Assembly (NCBI RefSeq): GCF_003977615.1
Contig: NZ_RYZR01000003.1
Coordinates: 744,001 to 808,000 of the forward strand
DNA length: 64,000 bases
From: Dyella dinghuensis
GTDB taxonomy: Bacteria; Pseudomonadota; Gammaproteobacteria; Xanthomonadales; Rhodanobacteraceae
Reading direction: 5' to 3'
Shown here: piece after piece, positions 1 to 6,846 of the stretch
Layout: every line of letters begins with the position of its first letter
Position numbering within the stretch: the first letter of the stretch is position 1
Notes under the pieces: generated by a model
The model's input: only the letters and a program-made list of their open reading frames with translations
What the model was told of the DNA's origin: nothing
Databases searched by the model: none
Made by a program: the position numbers and the translations under genes

Positions 1-460
1 CGTATTCGACGAGGCCGGCGTAGACCGTCGCGGTCAGTCCGCGCGGCAAGCTTCCGCAGAGAATCACCAGCTCGCTTTCATCGATGCTGCGCCGAAAATG
101 CTCTAGCAGCGCCTCGCATTCGGATCGCAAGAGTTCCGGACCCTGCCCCAATATTTCCGTGATCGTGCCGCGTGCATCGCGTAGTGCCAGGCAATGGCGA
201 AGTTCGCCACCCACATCGACGCCGTGAAACGCAACACCGCGCTCACGCATGCGGCGATCAATCAAAGCGCGATGCGTAGCATCCACCAAGCCGATCAGTT
301 GCACGCGCTCACCCAGCGCCGCAATGGTTTGCGCAACGTGCACACCCTTCCCACCGGGATAAACATGTTCAACCTGGACCCGATGCACCTCGCCAGGATT
401 CAGCGCTTCGAGCTGAATAAAACGATCGATAGCCGTGTTGAATCCGGCGACTGTGATCAT
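1..460 (-). CDS. PfkB-family sugar-phosphate kinase (1-phosphofructokinase/tagatose-6-phosphate kinase-like), C-terminus beyond window
   Basis: This reading frame starts at an ATG ending at 460 and is still open at base 1, so only about 153 N-terminal residues are present. It begins MITVAGFNTAIDR, the N-terminus typical of LacC/FruK-type PfkB kinases that phosphorylate tagatose-6-P or fructose-1-P. A PGGKGVHVAQT segment at about residues 32-42 is the sugar-binding GGKG motif of this branch. Its ATG overlaps the TGA of the preceding kinase in an ATGA, so it should be translationally coupled as third gene of the agaS transcript. The likely role is tagatose-6-P to tagatose-1,6-bisphosphate, feeding the divergent class I aldolase. 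Substrate is inferred from context; the catalytic GAGD motif lies off the window. Confidence 0.8.
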   Translation of the reverse strand, partial: MITVAGFNTAIDRFIQLEALNPGEVHRVQVEHVYPGGKGVHVAQTIAALGERVQLIGLVDATHRALIDRRMRERGVAFHGVDVGGELRHCLALRDARGTITEILGQGPELLRSECEALLEHFRRSIDESELVILCGSLPRGLTATVYAGLVEY

Positions 461-1398
461 GGCTTTGCCGCCATCATGGACATGGCTTGATCAGCCGTGG
501 CTTGTGCTGCCGTGCCACCCATGCCGCGGGTGGAAAGACTTCCGCACGCGCTACCCCACCGCATGGAATCCAGCCACGACGCCTTGCGTAGCCACGCATG
601 CAAGAAACCGGCGTCGAATGAATCACCGGCGCCCGTGCTGTCGATGGCGTCGACGGGATAGGCGGGTACATCAACCTTCAAGCCATCGTCCAGGCTGGTG
701 CATCCGTCGCTGCCGCGCTTTACGACAGTGCGAGTGCGGCCGTTTTGTACGGCAGCCAATGCTTCGCCCAGATCGTCACGGCCCGTGATCGCTTCCAACT
801 CCTGCGCGTTGGGTAGAAACACATCGACGTGTTGCAAAGTCTCAAGCACGTCGCCTTCCCACTTTTGCTCGGGATCGAAACCCGGATCGAGCGATGTGGT
901 GAGGCCTAATGCGGTGGCGCGCTCGAACAATCGGCGACAACCGGGCCGCAATGCCTTCTGCAGGAAGTAGGAAGAGATGTGCAGATGAGTCGCTTTTCGC
1001 AGCCACTCGTCCTGCACTTCATCGGCACGCAGTTCGGCCATGGCGCCTGCGAATGTGACGAGTGCGCGGTCGTTCGGTGTCGACAATGAAGCGGTGACAC
1101 CGGTGCGCAGCGACGCATCGGGTCGCAGCGAAGAGGTATCGATTCCGGCGTCGCGCAATGCACGCAGGCAATACTCGCCGGACGCATCCGAGCCGAGTCT
1201 CCCGTGAAATGCGACATGATTTCCGAGCTTCGCCAAGCCCATCGCGCAAATCATCGATGAGCTGCCCGGCGTCATCACGAAGTCGTCGGCAAGCACTTCC
1301 TTGCCCGGCATCGGTAGCGCACGGCAGCCCTTGAAGACGAAATCCACGTTGATCTCGCCAACCACCAGGATGCGTACGGGCTGCTGGGTCGTCTTCAC
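457..1398 (-). CDS. PfkB-family carbohydrate kinase
   Basis: A 313-residue cytosolic ribokinase-fold sugar kinase. The N-terminal ILVVGEINVDFVF strand and the C-terminal signature DSTGAGDSFDAGF (about residues 253-265), with the anion-hole GAGD and catalytic Asp, are both intact. The start codon is GTG and sits in a GTGA overlap with the agaS stop; its own stop overlaps the ATG of the next kinase, so the three genes are tightly coupled. In an amino-sugar pathway it could phosphorylate the incoming free sugar while the downstream LacC-like kinase handles the second phosphorylation. The real substrate cannot be read from sequence; 2-keto-3-deoxygluconate or fructosamine kinases look similar. 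Confidence 0.85.
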   Translation of the reverse strand: MKTTQQPVRILVVGEINVDFVFKGCRALPMPGKEVLADDFVMTPGSSSMICAMGLAKLGNHVAFHGRLGSDASGEYCLRALRDAGIDTSSLRPDASLRTGVTASLSTPNDRALVTFAGAMAELRADEVQDEWLRKATHLHISSYFLQKALRPGCRRLFERATALGLTTSLDPGFDPEQKWEGDVLETLQHVDVFLPNAQELEAITGRDDLGEALAAVQNGRTRTVVKRGSDGCTSLDDGLKVDVPAYPVDAIDSTGAGDSFDAGFLHAWLRKASWLDSMRWGSACGSLSTRGMGGTAAQATADQAMSMMAAKP

Positions 1399-2561
1399 GG
1401 CGATGCTCCGTGAATGGCGAAGTCCTCGACAACACGAGTCAGCACACCTTCGGATGGCGCATCGGGTTTGCAGCCCAAGTGCAGGCAGCGGAAAAATGCC
1501 AGCAGTTGTGTCGCCACCACATCGGTAAGTACAGCAGCGGTATCGGCATTGGATGTCGCGAAAGGTGCGTCGACATAAACGTCGTTAACGCTAATCACTT
1601 CTGATGGCACGTCCGCACCGACGATCAGCTTGGCCAAGCCAAGCCGCTTGCGCGACACCTCACGCAACACATCCAATTCATAACGGCGAACATCGGCCTT
1701 GGGCGACAACAACGCCACAATCAACGTCGACGGATGGATGAACGACATCGGTCCATGCCGGAGGCCAAGGAATGTTTCCGCCATGGTGACGACCCTGCCA
1801 CCGGTCATCTCCAGCATTTTCAGCGCGCCTTCGCGTGCGGCGCCAAACGCAGGCCCGCTACCGAGATAGACCACCGATGCGATATCGCGCTGCGCCAGCG
1901 CGGCCACGCTGTCGGACGACGTATCGAAAACCCGCCGCACATTCGACGCAGCCTGATCGATGGCGTCTTCGACCATCGCATCGCGCGTACGCTGCAGCAA
2001 CGCAGTACCGCCGAGCAGCAGATTGGTGAAGCTGCTGGTCATTACCAGACTGCGGTCGTTGGTGCGTTCGTCCAGCACCAGCACCGTGACGCGCGGATCG
2101 TTGTTGTATTGCGTGGCGAGCTTGCCGTCGGCGTTGCAGGTAATCACCAGATGCCGCCATTGAGGCGCTTCGGCCAGCAAGGTGCTCACCACACCGCCGC
2201 TTTCGGGACTGTCGCCCGAGCGCGCCAGCGAAATCAGCAAGCCGGGGCCTTGCGGCAGTACGCTGTCCCAATGCGTCAGCAGTGTGCCCGCGGCGATCGC
2301 CTGCACGGGTACGCCAAGACCCGATTGCAGGATCGGCGCGAGGCATTCGCCGATGTACATGGAACTGCCCGACCCCGTGAGCACGATATGCATCGGCCGC
2401 GGCTCGATCGCTTTCGCCACCCGCTGCTGGACGATGGTGCTATGGAGCAAATCGAACGTGTCTTTCCAGGTCGCCGGTTGCTGCAGGATTTCCCGCAGGG
2501 TGTCGGCATAGCCTTCCGCCTGCTGCTCGGCGGCCGGCGCAGCCGCCAGCGTCTCCAGCAT
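1395..2561 (-). CDS. agaS: AgaS-like SIS-domain sugar isomerase/deaminase (tagatose-6-phosphate ketose/aldose isomerase)
   Basis: About 388 residues with two SIS domains, as in AgaS, which deaminates galactosamine-6-phosphate and isomerises it to tagatose-6-phosphate in the cytosol. The first domain shows GSGSSMYIGE at about 63-72 followed by LISLARSGDSPES; the second has VVYLGSGPAFGAAREGALK. I chose the ATG at 2561 (MLETLAAA) because family members begin near there; ATGs at 2597 and 2627 in the same frame would add residues encoded by the divergent regulatory region. It heads the minus-strand agaS-kinase-kinase operon and is divergent from the aldolase gene, with 92 bases between the start codons. 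GlmS-type isomerases are excluded because no glutaminase domain is present. Confidence 0.85.
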   Translation of the reverse strand: MLETLAAAPAAEQQAEGYADTLREILQQPATWKDTFDLLHSTIVQQRVAKAIEPRPMHIVLTGSGSSMYIGECLAPILQSGLGVPVQAIAAGTLLTHWDSVLPQGPGLLISLARSGDSPESGGVVSTLLAEAPQWRHLVITCNADGKLATQYNNDPRVTVLVLDERTNDRSLVMTSSFTNLLLGGTALLQRTRDAMVEDAIDQAASNVRRVFDTSSDSVAALAQRDIASVVYLGSGPAFGAAREGALKMLEMTGGRVVTMAETFLGLRHGPMSFIHPSTLIVALLSPKADVRRYELDVLREVSRKRLGLAKLIVGADVPSEVISVNDVYVDAPFATSNADTAAVLTDVVATQLLAFFRCLHLGCKPDAPSEGVLTRVVEDFAIHGASP

Positions 2562-2590
2562 TGTTTTTTCTTTCGTTTTCTTATGAAGTA

Positions 2591-2704
2591 TTGACATTTT
2601 GCTCAATTCGCTCGAATGTGAAACCATCCGATGACGCTCCCAGAGTATTCGAAATGAAAGACGAGTTACAACACCTTTCGAAATCTTCCGAAAAGTTTTC
2701 GAAA
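2591..2704. promoter_or_regulatory. Divergent agaS/aldolase control region with phased TTTCGAAA sites
   Basis: The 92 bases between the agaS and aldolase start codons carry a TTGACA -35-like box (2591-2596, plus strand) and a dyad ATTCG-CT-CGAAT at 2606-2617. TTCGAAA occurs at 2648-2654, followed by TTTCGAAA at 2676-2683, TTCCGAAA at 2686-2693 and TTTCGAAA at 2697-2704. The last three have centres 10 and 11 bases apart, so they lie on one helix face, inside the first codons of the aldolase gene. DeoR-family repressors such as AgaR are known to bind repeated TTTCG-type elements, and a DeoR gene ends this cluster. Assignment to that repressor is an inference. Confidence 0.45.
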
Positions 2705-3571
2705 CTTTCCCTTTCCCACGGCAAGCGAACCCGCCTGCACCGGTTGATGTATGGCCACGGCCCCCGTAACGGCAGCCTGCTTGTGCTGCCGTTGGACCAG
2801 GGACTGGAACACGGCCCGACCGACTTCTTCCCGAACCCGCCCGCGATCGATCCGGAGTACCAGTTCCGCCTCGCGGTGGAAGGCAACTTTTCGGCGATCG
2901 CGCTCGGCGTGGGTCTGGCCGAGAAGTACATGGGCGATTGGTGCGGGCAGGTTCCGTTGATCCTGAAGCTCAACGGCAAGACCAATATCCCCAGCGACGC
3001 AGACGCCACCTCGCCGCTCTTCGCCTCCGTCGAAGACGCCGTGCGATTGGGCGCCGACGCGGTCGGCTACACCATGTATATCGGTTCGCCGCGCCAGCAC
3101 GACGAATTTCGCCAGTTCGAGAAAGTCCGCCAGGATTGCGAACGCTACGGCATGCCGCTGGTGCTGTGGTCGTATCCGCGTGGTTCGGCGATCGATGCCA
3201 AAGGCGGCAAAGGCAGCCTCTACGCGCAGGATTACGCCGCACGTGTCGCACTGGAGCTGGGCGCCGATCTGGTGAAGTTGCACGAGCCGGACGATAACCG
3301 CGCCAACGTGCCCGCGCCGTATAACAAGCTCGATGAAGACGCATCCGCGCGCACGCAACGCGTCGTGCGCTCAGCCGGACGCACGATGGTGCTGTTCTCG
3401 GGGGGTGAGAAAAACGACGACGACGCAGCCGTGTTGCGCAAGGTCGAGTTCTACATGGCCTCCGGCGCCACCGGCGTGATGTTCGGCCGCAACATGTGGT
3501 TGCGTCCTTTGGACCAGGCCGTGGCACTCACGAAGGCCGTACACCAGATCATGGCCAAGTATCCGCGCTGA
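2654..3571 (+). CDS. Class I fructose/tagatose-bisphosphate aldolase, DhnA/FbaB family
   Basis: A 305-residue Schiff-base aldolase expected to cleave a ketose-1,6-bisphosphate to dihydroxyacetone phosphate and glyceraldehyde-3-phosphate in the cytosol. It carries LPLDQGLEHGP (about 46-56), the phosphate-binding and lysine-rich segments of the DhnA family, and GADLVKLHEPDD, whose Lys at about 208 is the likely Schiff-base residue. The glycine-rich LFSGGEKND and GVMFGRN motifs near the C-terminus bind phosphate. I chose the ATG at 2654; the frame is open further upstream to 2561 but that part covers the divergent promoter. Beside agaS and a LacC-like kinase it probably acts on tagatose-1,6-bisphosphate. 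A housekeeping fructose-bisphosphate aldolase role is the alternative. Confidence 0.85.
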   Translation: MKDELQHLSKSSEKFSKLSLSHGKRTRLHRLMYGHGPRNGSLLVLPLDQGLEHGPTDFFPNPPAIDPEYQFRLAVEGNFSAIALGVGLAEKYMGDWCGQVPLILKLNGKTNIPSDADATSPLFASVEDAVRLGADAVGYTMYIGSPRQHDEFRQFEKVRQDCERYGMPLVLWSYPRGSAIDAKGGKGSLYAQDYAARVALELGADLVKLHEPDDNRANVPAPYNKLDEDASARTQRVVRSAGRTMVLFSGGEKNDDDAAVLRKVEFYMASGATGVMFGRNMWLRPLDQAVALTKAVHQIMAKYPR

Positions 3572-3622
3572 CTGTTCGAGGGGCCTCCCCCTCCGCTTCG
3601 GCAGTCTCGGCGGCGCCGACCT

Positions 3623-3671
3623 CTCTCCCCGGCGGGATGCCTCACGCATCCTCCGCCTGCGCCGGGGAGAG
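3623..3671. repeat. Long imperfect hairpin (REP-like or terminator) after the aldolase gene
   Basis: CTCTCCCCGGCG at 3623-3634 is repeated as a perfect inverted copy, CGCCGGGGAGAG, at 3660-3671, with an inner GGATG/CATCC pair. It lies 52 bases after the aldolase stop and 100 before the amidohydrolase start. There is no clear U-tract, so it may be an mRNA-stabilising REP-type hairpin inside the operon rather than a terminator. Confidence 0.6.
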
Positions 3672-3771
3672 GGGGTAAGGCACCGGCGCCGCTTGCGTTT
3701 CCCTCCAGGTGTGTTTCGATCAACACTCACGCGCACCCTCTTCCCGCCATCACGTGGAAGCAGAGAAAGTC

Positions 3772-5043
3772 ATGACGCAACGCCTACGTAAACCATCTCC
3801 TGCACACCCGGCTCCCTGGTCTTTCCGCACGCAAACGCGTGGTGGGTGCTTCTGCTGCGCGCCACCGCGCGGCGCCGGCACCATTCAGGCGAGCAGCGGG
3901 AAAAATCCGCTGCAAACAGCGCCCGATCAAAGCAAGAGCGAGTTGCGGCTGAAGGATTTCAAACCGCGCAGCATGTTGCGCGTATCCAAATCGCGCATCG
4001 AAACGCCGCGTTTTCCGGTCATCGATGCGCACACGCATCTCACCTGGTCGACCAACGTACGCAACGGTGTTTCTGTCGGCGAAGACATCACGGTTTTTGC
4101 GAAACCCGAAGACCTGCTTCCGGTGATGGATCGAAAAGGTATCCGCACACTCGTCAATCTCACAGGCGGTATAGGCAAGGGGCTGGAACAAACCGTTCGC
4201 ATGTTTGATGAGGCAGCACCCGGGCGTTTCATCACGCTCACCGAGCCTTCCTATGGGCTATTTGCCGAATCGAATTACCCGCAACTGCAGGCCGATGCGA
4301 TTGAACATGCGCATCGTGTCGGCGCGCGCGGTTTGAAGTTGCTTAAAACGCTCGGCCTGTATCTGCGCGAACAGATCGATAGCGGTTCATTGGTAGCGGT
4401 CGATGATCGGCGCTTCGATCCAATGTGGGAGGCCTGTGCGGCCTACAACATGCCGGTGTTTCTGCATGTTTCAGACCCCGAGGCCTTCTTCCTGCGGACC
4501 GACGAATACAACGAGCGCTATGAAGAACTGAGCCATCACCCGGACTGGTCGTTCTACGGCCCGGAATTTCCGAGCAACGAAGAGATCCTCGCGGCGCGCG
4601 ATCGCCTGATCGCCCGGCATCCCAAGACCACGTTTGCGCTGATGCATGTAGGCAACTGGGCTGAGAACCTGGATGCCGTGTCGTCCTGTCTGGACCGTTT
4701 TCCCAATACGCTGGTGGATATCAGCGCCCGCATTGGCGAGCTGGGGCGGCAACCGCGCACGGCACAGCGCTTTTTCGACCGCTATCAGGATCGCATCCTG
4801 TTCGGCACGGATGCGGTGCCCTCACCCTATGGCGACGATGTCCCACAGCAGCTGTTCTGCGACGAGCTCTACGAGATTTACTACCGTTTTCTCGAGACCG
4901 AGGATGAATACTTCGATTACGCCCCGGCCGAAACACCGCCGCAGGGCCGCTGGTCGATCTACGGGGTCGGACTGACAGACACAATCCTGCGCAAGATATA
5001 CCATGACAATGCCGCCAGACTGTTGAATATCCGTCATGAGTGA
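3772..5043 (+). CDS. Amidohydrolase-superfamily protein (amidohydrolase_2-like)
   Basis: About 423 residues if translated from the ATG at 3772, which follows GGAAGCAGAGAAAG. The metal-binding HxH motif appears as FPVIDAHTHLTW at about residues 81-92. Later candidate ligands are in VFLHVSDPEAFF, FALMHVGNWAEN and RILFGTDAVPSP, the order seen in TIM-barrel amidohydrolases. The first 60-70 residues are Cys/Pro/Arg-rich, not hydrophobic, and unlike the conserved core, so a later start is possible. It lies between the aldolase and a DeoR regulator and overlaps the latter, so it belongs to the sugar cluster. It is not a NagA/AgaA-type deacetylase by motif; its reaction is unknown. Confidence 0.75.
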   Translation: MTQRLRKPSPAHPAPWSFRTQTRGGCFCCAPPRGAGTIQASSGKNPLQTAPDQSKSELRLKDFKPRSMLRVSKSRIETPRFPVIDAHTHLTWSTNVRNGVSVGEDITVFAKPEDLLPVMDRKGIRTLVNLTGGIGKGLEQTVRMFDEAAPGRFITLTEPSYGLFAESNYPQLQADAIEHAHRVGARGLKLLKTLGLYLREQIDSGSLVAVDDRRFDPMWEACAAYNMPVFLHVSDPEAFFLRTDEYNERYEELSHHPDWSFYGPEFPSNEEILAARDRLIARHPKTTFALMHVGNWAENLDAVSSCLDRFPNTLVDISARIGELGRQPRTAQRFFDRYQDRILFGTDAVPSPYGDDVPQQLFCDELYEIYYRFLETEDEYFDYAPAETPPQGRWSIYGVGLTDTILRKIYHDNAARLLNIRHE

Positions 5044-5842
5044 AGCCCGCGCCTCCGTCCCCTCGCAGCGTCTTCTCGTCGAGGAGCGCCGACGCATGAT
5101 CGTCGACTACGTCGAGAGCAACGGCCGCGCGACGGTCGAAGAACTCGCCACACGCTTTGGTACGTCGTCCGTCACGATCCGCAACGACCTGGAAACGCTC
5201 GCCCGCAATTCGGTGATCGCGCGTTCACACGGCGGCGCGCTGCCCGTTACGCAAGCGACCACCAACGATGTGCCGTTGAACATCAAAGAGACGCGCTCGC
5301 ATCCGCAAAAGTTGCGCATCGGTCAAGCGGCAGCGAAGCTGATTCAGGACGGCGAAACCATCATTCTGGATTCGGGTTCTACCACCGCGGAAATTGCGCG
5401 ACAGATTCGCCAGATGAAATTCGAGTCGCTCACAGTCGTGACGAATGCGCTGAACATTGCGCTGGAATTGTCGGGACTGCCGAACATTCGCGTGATGATG
5501 CTTGGCGGTCTGCTACGGCAAACATCGTATTCGCTGGTTGGACCCGATGCGGAACAGGCGTTGTCGCGTCTTTCGGCGGATCGCCTGTTTCTGGGTGTCG
5601 ACGGCCTCGATCCGGTGGTTGGTGTCACGACGCCCGATCCGCTGGAAGCGTCGCTCAATGCGTTGATGATTCGTGTATCGCGCGAGACCATCGCTGTATT
5701 CGACGCGAGCAAGTTGGGGCAGCGCAGCCTTTCCGTGATCACGCCCGTGCAAACCTTGCATACCGCCATCACCGATAACAGCGCTGCGCCTGAGATGGTC
5801 GAGGCACTTCGCAGTGCTGGCGTGAAGGTGATGTTGGTCTAA
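5036..5842 (+). CDS. DeoR-family transcriptional repressor (AgaR/GlpR-like)
   Basis: A 268-residue regulator with an N-terminal winged helix (about 12-65, including ATVEELATRFGTSSVTIRNDLETL) and a DeoRC sugar-phosphate sensor domain. The sensor shows ILDSGSTTAEIA, LTVVTNALNIALEL and LFLGVDGLDP, the usual effector-pocket segments. The ATG lies eight bases inside the amidohydrolase stop, so the two are co-translated. Regulators of this family repress the sugar operon next to them until a phosphorylated intermediate binds; the phased TTTCGAAA sites between agaS and the aldolase are the obvious target. The ligand is likely tagatose- or galactosamine-6-phosphate by context only. Confidence 0.9.
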   Translation: MSEARASVPSQRLLVEERRRMIVDYVESNGRATVEELATRFGTSSVTIRNDLETLARNSVIARSHGGALPVTQATTNDVPLNIKETRSHPQKLRIGQAAAKLIQDGETIILDSGSTTAEIARQIRQMKFESLTVVTNALNIALELSGLPNIRVMMLGGLLRQTSYSLVGPDAEQALSRLSADRLFLGVDGLDPVVGVTTPDPLEASLNALMIRVSRETIAVFDASKLGQRSLSVITPVQTLHTAITDNSAAPEMVEALRSAGVKVMLV

Positions 5843-5918
5843 GCCGCCAACATCATTCCGTCTGCTCTAAAGCGACGAACGAAAGCCAGGCGTGCCTCTC
5901 GCTTTTTGCCCGTCATTC

Positions 5919-6005
5919 CGGCGCAGGCCGGAATCTAGTGGCGATATTGTTTGATGTGTATGAACACTATTGAAGCTTGACGACACTGGATTCCGGCCTG
6001 CGCCG
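5919..6005. repeat. Inverted pair of 17-bp REP-like arms
   Basis: CGGCGCAGGCCGGAATC at 5919-5935 recurs as an exact inverted copy, GATTCCGGCCTGCGCCG, at 5989-6005, with about 53 AT-richer bases between. Each arm also contains its own short palindrome (CCGGCGCAGGCCGG). The arrangement resembles a REPIN/BIME unit between the convergent deoR and methyltransferase genes. Whether it is repeated in the genome cannot be judged here. Confidence 0.6.
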
Positions 6006-6070
6006 AAGCGCTTTTCAACGGCGTAGCCGGTCAATGACGAGCAAGGCAACACTGTCACGAATAATTGGCT

Positions 6071-6685
6071 CTAAGTACCCACCGGCAACTGAGCACGCTC
6101 CAACGCCGAAATATGCCGCTCCAATCGCGGCCCCACATAGCATTGCGAGCCACACGGCAACAGCCCCACTTCGTGAAAAGCATGCAGATACCAAGCCGGT
6201 GAGCGCAGCTGCAGATCCTGATGATCGCCATCCGGATCATCGCGATTGGTAAACACTTCCAGAAACGCCACACCTTCCAGCATCTCGGCAATGCCAATAA
6301 GCCCCGCGCGTATTTCGGCCGGCTTGAGGTAATGCATCACGTCGGAACACACGATCACATCGAAGCGCGTGTCAAAACGCAGTTCCGCCAGTTGGCTGAA
6401 GCGCGCAAGACCGATATTCCGGCTGCGCCCGAAACGTCGAGCGACATATTCACTGGCATCCAGGCCGCGATAATGCACATCAGGTCGCAGCGCACGCAGC
6501 GGCGCGCGCCATACACCTTCACCGCAACCAACATCGAGCACATTGCGGATGGGCCTGCCGAGATAGAACTCGGCCTGCGCCACCACCATCGCCACTTTGC
6601 GCTTCAACGCCCCCGGCGAACTCACCGCGTGATCGGGATCGCGGTACCACTTGTCGAAATAAGCCTGATCGTAAGTTTTGTGCAT
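6071..6685 (-). CDS. Class I SAM-dependent methyltransferase
   Basis: A 204-residue cytosolic protein with the Rossmann SAM-binding motif I NVLDVGCGEGVWR (about 48-60), an acidic motif II in YRGLDASEYV, and motif IV VIVCSDVMHYL (about 113-123). It has the size of the small UbiE/Tellurite-resistance-like methyltransferases. It is transcribed alone, convergent with deoR and divergent from the DUF1800 gene 160 bases away. Nothing in the context fixes the substrate. Confidence 0.8.
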   Translation of the reverse strand: MHKTYDQAYFDKWYRDPDHAVSSPGALKRKVAMVVAQAEFYLGRPIRNVLDVGCGEGVWRAPLRALRPDVHYRGLDASEYVARRFGRSRNIGLARFSQLAELRFDTRFDVIVCSDVMHYLKPAEIRAGLIGIAEMLEGVAFLEVFTNRDDPDGDHQDLQLRSPAWYLHAFHEVGLLPCGSQCYVGPRLERHISALERAQLPVGT

Positions 6686-6744
6686 GGTTGGGCTCCATCC
6701 AGCCTCGCATGGTAACTCCGCATTAACGTCACGGCCTGCTTTTC

Positions 6745-6770
6745 GTGAATCACAGTGAAATATTCTTCAC
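6745..6770. promoter_or_regulatory. Cluster of GTGAA half-sites between the methyltransferase and DUF1800 genes
   Basis: GTGAA occurs at 6745-6749 and 6755-6759, ten bases apart, and its inverted form TTCAC at 6766-6770. The last two form a 5-6-5 dyad. The position, 77-102 bases upstream of the DUF1800 start and 60-85 bases from the methyltransferase start, fits an operator for either gene. No regulator gene is adjacent. Confidence 0.3.
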
Positions 6771-6846
6771 CTAAAGCAACATTTGGGTCAGCCCTGAGGA
6801 AAGATAGACGTTGAGGCAGTAAAGACACTCAACGGGGGGCCCAACC

